NCBI GenBank assembly: GCA_013140775.1
Contig: JABFSA010000077.1
Span: 1-32,641 of the forward strand
DNA length: 32,641 nucleotides
Reading direction: 5' to 3'
Source: Acidobacteriota bacterium
GTDB taxonomy: Bacteria; Acidobacteriota; Vicinamibacteria; Vicinamibacterales; UBA2999
The position numbers and the translations under genes are program-made. Below, in pieces: positions 24,324-31,597 of the stretch. Every line of letters starts with the position of its first letter. Positions within the stretch are counted from its first letter, which is position 1. The notes under the pieces are model-generated. The model saw only the letters and a program-made list of their open reading frames with translations. It had not been told where the DNA came from and did no database searches.

Positions 24324-25673
24324 CTACCCGATCTTCCACCATGTCACGAGATCCACCCAGTCGCCCACGGATGGCGAGTTCCACAGTGACCAGAGTGTGA
24401 CAATCAGGCAGAAGGTTCCCGCCACCTTGAGCGGCTCGAGGCGTTTCTTCCACGCGTTCGTTGCCGCCGCCCGTGCCGGCCGTCGTCCTTCCATCAGAAG
24501 GTTGATGACCACAAGAGCCCCGAGGATTGCCCAGAACAGTGTGTCCGGCCAGGTCAGCAGGAACTCCCCTCTGAGCCAGAACCATTGATAGGCGTGGAGG
24601 AACCATGTCGTGATGAACACCATCACCGTGGCGATGACCTGTGCCTTCACGTGCCCGCCCTTCCGCAGCCGGAAGTACACAGGGAAGTACACGAGCTTCA
24701 CCATGTAGTCCTTCCAGTAGATGTTGATGCGTCGCCAGAAGTCGGTGAGGCTGCGCGACAACAGATACTTGCGATGGGTCTCCGGCAGGTCGTACCCGAA
24801 CAAATGCAAGAAGCCAATGATGATGTGAAACTGCCCGGACACGCGCAGGTACAACAGGTACGTCATCACCATCGTGAAGACCAACGAGCCGAATGTCGTG
24901 ACCTCGTCCGGGGCGTTCGAAGCAGGTTTCCACAGATACACCAGCCGGTAGATCAGGAGCTGAACGGTACCCCGCGCAATCCACAGCACCCCCTGCTGCG
25001 CGATGTCGTTGATGTTGCGCCGGAAGTAGGTCTGGCGATGCGTCTGGAAATCGATGACGGGAAACAGAAGGAAGTAGTAGTTGGGCAGAGTGAAGAAATA
25101 GGTCAGGAACTCGTTCAGTTGGGGTCGCGTCTTCGCGTGGGCGGCATCGTAAAGATAGATCGTGAAGCGGAACATGAAGATCGCCCCGAAGACCGGCCAG
25201 AACTCGAACGGGATGCCAAAGCTCAGAGTGGCCCGCGCATACACGGCCACCGCACAGACAAGCGCCACGATCGCCAGTCGCCATCGGAATGCCAGGGGGA
25301 GAGCGACGATGCCGAACAGCAGCAGGCCCGCCACAATCAGGCACGCCGCTGCTGGTGGCGGCAGCATGATGAATGCGCCGACGAGAGACCATCCGATGTA
25401 GAAGCGTTCCTTCCACTCAAACGGCAGCCAGTAGTGAATGGCGAAGCCGCCTACGACCACCATTGAAAGGAGCTCGAAGGCCTGCTCTTCGATGCGGAAG
25501 ACGCGGAAGAAGACGACCAGGAGTCCGAGCTGCGCCATCAGGCTGACGTAGCGCACCAGGTCCGGCTGAGCCATGGCCGCGGCTGCGGTCTGACCCGTTG
25601 GGTGCGCTGAGACAGCGGAACCCAGTGGAGGTATGATCGCAGTAGCAGCCGACGAGGAAAACTGTTCGGACAT
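24324..25673 (-). CDS. MBOAT family O-acyltransferase (DltB-like)
   Basis: The 449-residue polytopic protein has about ten hydrophobic segments and the MBOAT core: LTDFWRRINIYWKDY (309-323, equivalent to the DFWxRWH region) and the invariant membrane His in TWFLHAYQWFW (H360). MBOAT proteins move acyl groups from a cytoplasmic thioester to an outside acceptor. ATG at 25673, four bases after the dehydrogenase stop, fits operon coupling; the frame is open further upstream but inside that gene. Together with the carrier, ligase and SGNH genes it completes a Dlt-like set. Confidence 0.88.
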   Translation of the reverse strand: MSEQFSSSAATAIIPPLGSAVSAHPTGQTAAAAMAQPDLVRYVSLMAQLGLLVVFFRVFRIEEQAFELLSMVVVGGFAIHYWLPFEWKERFYIGWSLVGAFIMLPPPAAACLIVAGLLLFGIVALPLAFRWRLAIVALVCAVAVYARATLSFGIPFEFWPVFGAIFMFRFTIYLYDAAHAKTRPQLNEFLTYFFTLPNYYFLLFPVIDFQTHRQTYFRRNINDIAQQGVLWIARGTVQLLIYRLVYLWKPASNAPDEVTTFGSLVFTMVMTYLLYLRVSGQFHIIIGFLHLFGYDLPETHRKYLLSRSLTDFWRRINIYWKDYMVKLVYFPVYFRLRKGGHVKAQVIATVMVFITTWFLHAYQWFWLRGEFLLTWPDTLFWAILGALVVINLLMEGRRPARAAATNAWKKRLEPLKVAGTFCLIVTLWSLWNSPSVGDWVDLVTWWKIG

Positions 25674-25677
25674 ACGC

Positions 25678-26832
25678 CTAGAGTCCCAGGGACCGCGCGA
25701 TGATGTTGCGTTGAATTTCGGACGTGCCGGAGTAGAGCGTGCCGGCCACCGCATCGCGAAGGTCCCGTTCGACTTCCTGCTCCGTCATGTAGCCGTAGCC
25801 CCCATAGATCTGCACCGCATCGAGGGCCGACTGTACCAGCGCCTCGGACACGTATAGTTTTGCGATCGACGCCTCGAGCACCGCGGTCTTGTTCTGCTCT
25901 TTCAGCTCACCAATGCGGTACACCATCGGCCGCGATGTATCCAGCCGGACGCGCATGTCCACGATGCGGTTCGCAACCGACTGAAACTTGCCGATCGCCT
26001 TCCCGAACTGCTTCCTGGAGCGGGCGTGCGCGATACAGCCCTCGAGTTGCCGGCGCATCACTCCCAGGAAGCTTCCCAGGATGCAGCCCCGTTCCCACTC
26101 CATCGAGCACTCGAATATTTCAACGCCACGACCCTCGCGGCCCAGTCGGTTGTCAATCGGGACGATGCAGTCCTCGAGCACGACCTCAGCCATGGGAGAC
26201 GTGCGCAGTCCCATCTTCTCCATGTGCTTGCCGATGTTGAGGCCCGGCCGGTCACGCTCCACGATGAACGCGGTGATGCCCATCGGCCCCAGCGCCGGAT
26301 CGATCGTGGCGTACACCACGAAGAGGTCCGCGACTGGAGCATTGGTCACGAAGGTCTTCGCGCCGTTCAGGACGTACTCATTCCCTCGACGCGTCGCGCG
26401 AGTGCGCATGGAGAAGATGTCGGACCCGGCATCCGGCTCGCTGGCGCCATTCGCGCCAACCAACGAACCATCGCAGAGTGGCGGCAGCCATCGCGTCTTC
26501 TGCTCCTCGGTGCCATAGATGAGGATCGGAATGGAGTTGGTCCAGAGATGGGCATTGAGCGAAAAGAGGAGGCCGGAATCACGGCACCCGTAACCAAGCC
26601 CTTCCATGACCCCGATTAACGGAAGGATCCCGAGCCCCAGCCCGCCGTACTCCTGCGGGATCGGCATGCCCTGTACGCCAAACTCTGCGCACTTCTGCCA
26701 ATCGTCGCGATCGAACGCCTGCTCTCGATCGCGCTCGATCATGTCGTGGCCAAGCGCGTCCTTCGCGAAGTCGATCGCCGCCTGCTGGAGCTCTTCGTGG
26801 CTCGTGTTGAGGTCAGTTCCGAGCGGAATCAT
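25678..26832 (-). CDS. Acyl-CoA-dehydrogenase-like flavoenzyme, predicted prolyl-carrier oxidase
   Basis: The 384-residue protein has the full acyl-CoA dehydrogenase layout: an alpha N-domain, beta domain with GANGASEPDAGSD and KTFVTNAP, and C-domain with RKQFGKAIGKFQ and YGGYGYMTE. The MCAD-type catalytic Glu position is Ser (S368 in LYSGTSEIQ). A SMEWERG helix carries Glu at 245 and 247, where, as I recall, prolyl-carrier oxidases (PltE, RedW, AnaB) place their base. These enzymes convert prolyl-S-carrier to pyrrole-2-carboxyl-S-carrier. It is the first gene of the operon with MBOAT, carrier and ligase. A GAGGT site precedes the ATG. Confidence 0.85.
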   Translation of the reverse strand: MIPLGTDLNTSHEELQQAAIDFAKDALGHDMIERDREQAFDRDDWQKCAEFGVQGMPIPQEYGGLGLGILPLIGVMEGLGYGCRDSGLLFSLNAHLWTNSIPILIYGTEEQKTRWLPPLCDGSLVGANGASEPDAGSDIFSMRTRATRRGNEYVLNGAKTFVTNAPVADLFVVYATIDPALGPMGITAFIVERDRPGLNIGKHMEKMGLRTSPMAEVVLEDCIVPIDNRLGREGRGVEIFECSMEWERGCILGSFLGVMRRQLEGCIAHARSRKQFGKAIGKFQSVANRIVDMRVRLDTSRPMVYRIGELKEQNKTAVLEASIAKLYVSEALVQSALDAVQIYGGYGYMTEQEVERDLRDAVAGTLYSGTSEIQRNIIARSLGL

Positions 26833-26878
26833 ACAAACGGCTACCTCATGAGGGCAGACGACTCGAACCTGCCCATCC

Positions 26879-26895
26879 TGCCAGACTCATTCCAG
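26879..26895 (-). promoter_or_regulatory. Possible sigma-54-like promoter of the predicted pyrrole operon
   Basis: On the minus strand TGGAATGAGTCTGGC has the GG-N10-GC spacing but a weaker -12 element (TGGC for TTGC). It lies about 48 bases before the ATG at 26832, the same distance as the candidate before the gene at 923. Confidence 0.3.
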
Positions 26896-27033
26896 ACGCC
26901 TTCCGACCTGGGCTCGCCGCCGAATAGCCCGGGCGACGGGCTAAAACGCGCGGTCCTTCTGCAGAGGTCGCCGCCAAAAGTCTTCCAGCCGGATGTCTTT
27001 CTTCCGGACCAGGCCGGAGCAGATTGGGTGGAA

Positions 27034-29025
27034 TCATTGCTCGCCTCCATCAGGCGCCACGTCACCCCAGGGGAGTGCGGCAAGCTTCAGGCCCAGGCTT
27101 GTTCCCAATGCGGCGCTGAAAGTGGCCGACAGGTGATCGTCGTCACTGTAGAGGACCATTCCATCACGTGCGACGCCGCACCGGGCTGTCGCACAGATGT
27201 CCGAAGACATGTCCAGGGCTCGGACGTGAGGGAGGCCCCGCGTCGCCTCCTGTTCGCTGAGAACCATCAACGGCCGGACGCTCTCCTCGCGCGAGAATTC
27301 GCACCCGGCGCGCATGGTCCAGGGACGGGCTGCGAGACGGGCAAGACAGAGGGGAGCGTCGAAGCCCGGTGCCGGCAGATCGTGCAGAACAACGGTGCGC
27401 AGCCCGGACCGATCGAATTCGGTCAACGTGCGGCGGAGGGCCGCCGCCCATTCTGCTCGAGTGATCGCACCACCTTGCCCCTCTTCATCCCTCACGAAAC
27501 CAGTCGAGTTGCTGATGAGCACGAGTGACGGACGGAGACCGATCGCCCGTGCGATAGACGTGCGTCTCCATGTGTCGCATTCCGTGTACGGACGCCGGAG
27601 GTTGGCAACAAAGGGCGTGTAGTCCGCGGCCGGACAGCCCGCCTTGGTGAGCGAAACGATCTTCCACTCCTGCTGTTGCGCGATCGCCTCGAGCGCGGGG
27701 AACCAATGGTTTGCGTGGGAGTCTCCAAAGAGCACCACCGTGGTCTGGGAAGTGGCCGCTCCAAAGACGCATTCAGGCGAGACGAGGGCCGGATAGTTGA
27801 GCAGGCATCCCCTTGCGATAGTCAGCGGAAGATCTCTGCGGGCCTCGGCAAACTGCTGTTGCCCAGAATCCTCGGAGCCAGCGATGACGGCCTCACGCCA
27901 CACCGCGTAGGACCCGACGCTGACGATGGTCACGGAAACCGCCAGACCGAGTGTCAACGCGGGACGGGGCATCAAGTATGGCGAGAAGCGGATCCGATCC
28001 TCCAACACGCGGCGAGTGATGGCCGCGAGCACGAGCGACCCAAGCGCGCACAGGAGCCGTGGCCCAAGCCCGATCTCGCCCTGTGCCAGCGCGCGCGCAA
28101 AGACCAGGACCGGCCAGTGCCAGAGGTACCAGACGTAAGACAGATCGCCGAGTTGCTGCAACGGCCGGGAGAACAGCCATGCACCCATCCTCGTGTTGCC
28201 GGCCTTCGCGGCGATGACGATCGCAGTCCCTATCACCGGTAGCAGAGCGGCGGTCCCGGGAAAGACGGTCCGGCTGCTGAATGCCACGCCAGCCAGAAGT
28301 ATCGCGGCCATGCCACCCGTTGCCAGCCATTCCCGACGTGCATCGGACGCGTTGGCGCCCAGCGATCCGCCGATCAGCGCAACGAATCCACCGATGGCAA
28401 ATTCCCACGCCCGGGACGGCGCCGAGAAAAAGGCCCACGACGGCGCCGCGTTCATCAGCCAGATGCAGAGCCCGAACGATGACACCATCACGATCAGCAT
28501 CGTGGCCGCGAGAGCCTTGCCCCGAGTCCGCGCGCGGTAGCCTGCCGCCAGGAGCATCAAGGGCCACAACGCATAAAACTGTTCCTCCACGGACAACGAC
28601 CACGTGTGGAGAAACGGATTGTCGTCCGGCGGCGACGCCAGGTAGTTCTCTGCGTCGCGCGCAAAGAGCATGTTGCTGACGTACAGAGCGACGGCGATCG
28701 CACTGCCAACAAAACGGCGCTGCTCGAGTGGCGACAGGATGAGTTCAGCCGCGCACACGGTCAGGAGCGTGACCGCGACCGCCGGGGGCAGCAGGCGCCG
28801 CGCGCGGCGAGCATAGAACTCCATGAGATTGATGCTGCCCGTTCGCTGCTGTTCGTCGACGAGCAGCTTGGTAATCAGGAATCCGGACAGCACAAAAAAC
28901 ACGTCTACGCCAACGAAGCCCCCGTCGAAACCAGGCGCGTGTGCGTGATAGGCCACGACGAGCAGGATCGCGATGCCGCGCAGCGCCTGGATATCCGCAC
29001 GCACCTTCGACCTGACCCCTGTCAC
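27034..29025 (-). CDS. OafA-type acyltransferase (acyltransferase-3 domain plus SGNH domain)
   Basis: The 663-residue protein joins an acyltransferase-3 membrane domain (residues about 8-375; DIQALRGIAI, catalytic-site H27, FVGVDVFFVLSGFLI, about ten to eleven hydrophobic segments) to a C-terminal SGNH domain with VVLFGDSHANHW (S436) and DDDHLS. Proteins of this architecture O-acetylate O-antigen or exopolysaccharide sugars, using cytoplasmic acetyl-CoA. GTG at 29025 overlaps the TGA of the upstream glycosyltransferase (GTGA), with GAGG about 8 bases before, and is preferred over the longer frame. Confidence 0.9.
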   Translation of the reverse strand: MTGVRSKVRADIQALRGIAILLVVAYHAHAPGFDGGFVGVDVFFVLSGFLITKLLVDEQQRTGSINLMEFYARRARRLLPPAVAVTLLTVCAAELILSPLEQRRFVGSAIAVALYVSNMLFARDAENYLASPPDDNPFLHTWSLSVEEQFYALWPLMLLAAGYRARTRGKALAATMLIVMVSSFGLCIWLMNAAPSWAFFSAPSRAWEFAIGGFVALIGGSLGANASDARREWLATGGMAAILLAGVAFSSRTVFPGTAALLPVIGTAIVIAAKAGNTRMGAWLFSRPLQQLGDLSYVWYLWHWPVLVFARALAQGEIGLGPRLLCALGSLVLAAITRRVLEDRIRFSPYLMPRPALTLGLAVSVTIVSVGSYAVWREAVIAGSEDSGQQQFAEARRDLPLTIARGCLLNYPALVSPECVFGAATSQTTVVLFGDSHANHWFPALEAIAQQQEWKIVSLTKAGCPAADYTPFVANLRRPYTECDTWRRTSIARAIGLRPSLVLISNSTGFVRDEEGQGGAITRAEWAAALRRTLTEFDRSGLRTVVLHDLPAPGFDAPLCLARLAARPWTMRAGCEFSREESVRPLMVLSEQEATRGLPHVRALDMSSDICATARCGVARDGMVLYSDDDHLSATFSAALGTSLGLKLAALPWGDVAPDGGEQ

Positions 29026-30017
29026 CGGGAGACCTCGTGGCCGCGCCGGTGCAGGCCGGCCCTTCGCCGCACCGCCCAGCACTCGGAGATCTTGGCGCGA
29101 GCAGCTTCGGCCGTGGCGAAGTGACCTGCCGCGCGGATTCGATGTCCGGACAGATAGGCGCGGCCAGCTCGTACCGAAGCCGTGGCCAGTCGCACCCAGA
29201 ACCTCACGGGCGCGCCGGCGATCTTGGCGGCTCGCGGCACTCCTTTCTCGCGAACGGCGCTCCTTCCACGGTCGCGGGCCAGACGAATCAAGTACCCGAG
29301 TTGCATGCGCGCCGGGTCGACGTAGTGGCGGAGCAGCATGCTGGGAACCCAGACGACCTCTTCACCGCGTGCCCGAAGGGCGGTGATGTATGCCGTTTCC
29401 TCGCTGCCTCCCAGCGACGCCTGATTCACGCCGAGCGCAGGATCGAATTGCAGGGTGCCGAGCGTGTCGAGCTTGAACGCCATGTTGGCTCCGGTGAGCC
29501 GGAGCGGCGACGGAAGTGGTCCCAGAAGGCGTCGATGATCGATCCCGCAGAATCCGTTGCGGATAGCCGGGAATGCTTCGAAGAGCTCGGGATCGGGCAG
29601 TACCGGAAACCACGGGTGCACGGGGCCGCCGAACACGGCCGCAGCCGGCCACGTCCGTGCCGCCTCGACAAAGGCATGCAGCCATCCGCTCTCAACTTGC
29701 ACGTCGTCATCGGTGAAGACGATGTAGTCAGCCCGAGACTCACGCAGCGCACGATTCCGAGCGTTCGAAAGCCCAGGCACCTGCTCGTGGACGAGCCGCA
29801 CTGGAAGCATCCTGGTGAATTCAGCCACTACGCTGTCAGTTGCGTCGGTGCAGTTGTTGTTGACGACAAGCACCTCCCACGTGACGTCCGCGGGGATGAC
29901 AAGGGCTTTCAGCCCTTCCAGCGTCTGTCGCAGCAGTTCGCACCGGTTCCACGTACAAATGGCCACGACGATACGCATCGGCGGGGCGCTAGCCACGCTG
30001 TGCCCCCCGATGGTCAC
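29022..30017 (-). CDS. GT2 family glycosyltransferase
   Basis: The 331-residue soluble protein has GT-A motifs: VAICTWNRCELLRQTL, VVNNNCTDAT, VPGLSNARNRAL and the metal-binding FTDDDV (residues 101-106). GSEETAYI contains the ED/E-like catalytic region. It starts at GTG 30017, inside the stop of the flippase gene (GTGA overlap); an in-frame ATG (MRIVVAICTW) 13 codons later is an alternative. With the flippase and OafA-type genes it forms one coupled operon. Confidence 0.88.
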   Translation of the reverse strand: MTIGGHSVASAPPMRIVVAICTWNRCELLRQTLEGLKALVIPADVTWEVLVVNNNCTDATDSVVAEFTRMLPVRLVHEQVPGLSNARNRALRESRADYIVFTDDDVQVESGWLHAFVEAARTWPAAAVFGGPVHPWFPVLPDPELFEAFPAIRNGFCGIDHRRLLGPLPSPLRLTGANMAFKLDTLGTLQFDPALGVNQASLGGSEETAYITALRARGEEVVWVPSMLLRHYVDPARMQLGYLIRLARDRGRSAVREKGVPRAAKIAGAPVRFWVRLATASVRAGRAYLSGHRIRAAGHFATAEAARAKISECWAVRRRAGLHRRGHEVSR

Positions 30018-31597
30018 GACGTCGCCTTCGCTTTGGCCGCGGGTCCGGGAGCGTCGAGGTCGCGATCGGAATTCTTCTGACTACGAACCCTCAGGATTCC
30101 GAAGGCGACCCAGCGTCGCGCCCAGGGAGCCACGTCATCGACGCTCTCGCGGACCACGGCAGCGACCGTGGGGAAAGGCGTCCACAACAGCAACGCGGCG
30201 TACGAGACACCTGCGGTGGCGATCATTGCCAGGAGTACGAGCCACGGCAGTACGCCCAACGACCTCAATGCCACTTCGACACCGAGGACACCCGCGCACA
30301 TTGCCGCGCTCGAGGCGATAGATGGCCACACAGCTGACCAGAGATCGCCTGCCGTCACCGTTGAATTGCGAGTCAGCAGGCGCACCCCAAAAGCCAACTG
30401 GACCAACAACCCTGGCAGCACGCCCGCGGCCGCTCCCGATACGCCCCAGTACGACCCCACCGCGACGCCCACCACAATCAGCACGGCATAGGCGAGCTGC
30501 TGTATGGTCTGGAGCCATACCAGACCCAATGACTCGTTGGCGGCATGCATCGGCCGCATGGCGGATTTCAACACGCCTGCCACCGCAAGCGAGTAAAAGG
30601 GGCCAACCGCGGGCAGCCACTGAGAGCCGTAGAGCACGAGAATCAGCTCGTCGGCGCCGACGCCGACAAAACACAGAATAGGAAAGGTGACGAGGGTGGT
30701 CGCGAGCGTACCCTTGAGCAGAGCCTTGCGAAACCGATCCGGTTCATGGTTGATGACAGCGAAGATCCGCATCAGCGCCGTGTCGAAGGCGAATCGGTCC
30801 GTCATCTGTCGCATCAACCCGTAGGCCTTGTCGTAGAAGCCGAGACTCGTGACGCCGAGGAGGCGTCCCACGACGAGGTTGTCCAGATTGGTGGCACCGA
30901 ACGTCAGCAGCTGCTTGACCTGAAAGCCCGTTCCGAAACTGAGTGTGTCGCGGAGTGCGCTGCTCGAAAACCGGAGGGACAGACGCCATGGCGACATGTA
31001 CACCCTGACCGCCGTGGAGAGCACCGTGCCGGCGAGCGCGCCCAGGACGAGGCTCCAGTAGCCGAAGTCCAGGAACGCGAGTCCCAGCGTGATGATCGAT
31101 CCCGCAACCGCGTCCAGCAGGTGAATCGCCGTCGAGGCGCGATAGCGCAACTGGCGGACCATCATCGCTCCCGGTACGGAGGCGAGCGGCGTGATCAGGA
31201 ACACGGCCGCCGTTACCGGAAGGACTTCTGCAACACTGCTGCTCCCAAACAGACGTCCGATCGTCGGGCTCGCCAGATAAAGGGTGAAGAACGCGAGGAC
31301 ACCCATGACGAGGTTTACTACGAAGACCGACGAGGCGTGCTCCGGCTTGATCTCCTTCATGCGGATGAGCGACACGTTGAGGCCGAGCTGCGTGATGCGC
31401 GTCGCGAGCGTGACGAAGAAGCGCGCAGCCGCCGTAATACCGAAGTCCGCAGGCGTGAGCAGCCGGGCAATGAAGATCGAAACGACAAACAGGAAGCCCT
31501 GTTGTGCGACACGCCCGCCGATGTCCCAGACGGCGGACAGCTTTGCCGTCTTGCCGAACGATCGCTGAGGATTGTCCAGTCCGCTAGCGGCCACCAT
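30014..31597 (-). CDS. Wzx-type oligosaccharide flippase (MOP superfamily)
   Basis: The 527-residue protein is almost entirely hydrophobic with about 12-14 segments. It has the family N-terminus WDIGGRVAQQGFLFVVSIFIARLLTPADFG, the RQLRYR loop and the NLDNLVVGRLLG block seen in lipopolysaccharide flippases of the Polysacc_synt_3 type. It would move a polyprenyl-linked repeat unit to the periplasmic face. ATG at 31597 follows GAGGAGCA and overlaps the upstream gene by 14 bases; the longer frame would overlap it by over 100 bases. Confidence 0.9.
   Translation of the reverse strand: MVAASGLDNPQRSFGKTAKLSAVWDIGGRVAQQGFLFVVSIFIARLLTPADFGITAAARFFVTLATRITQLGLNVSLIRMKEIKPEHASSVFVVNLVMGVLAFFTLYLASPTIGRLFGSSSVAEVLPVTAAVFLITPLASVPGAMMVRQLRYRASTAIHLLDAVAGSIITLGLAFLDFGYWSLVLGALAGTVLSTAVRVYMSPWRLSLRFSSSALRDTLSFGTGFQVKQLLTFGATNLDNLVVGRLLGVTSLGFYDKAYGLMRQMTDRFAFDTALMRIFAVINHEPDRFRKALLKGTLATTLVTFPILCFVGVGADELILVLYGSQWLPAVGPFYSLAVAGVLKSAMRPMHAANESLGLVWLQTIQQLAYAVLIVVGVAVGSYWGVSGAAAGVLPGLLVQLAFGVRLLTRNSTVTAGDLWSAVWPSIASSAAMCAGVLGVEVALRSLGVLPWLVLLAMIATAGVSYAALLLWTPFPTVAAVVRESVDDVAPWARRWVAFGILRVRSQKNSDRDLDAPGPAAKAKATS

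Noticed and set aside
21219..26832. Classical D-alanylation (dlt) operon of teichoic acids
   Set aside because: The oxidase gene has no role there, the ligase code looks like proline rather than D-Ala, and nothing else suggests teichoic acid synthesis. D-alanylation remains the main alternative.
26925..26943. Inverted repeat TAGCCC...GGGCTA after the OafA-type gene, as a terminator
   Set aside because: A 6-base stem about 90 bases downstream of the stop, without a T-run in the direction of transcription.
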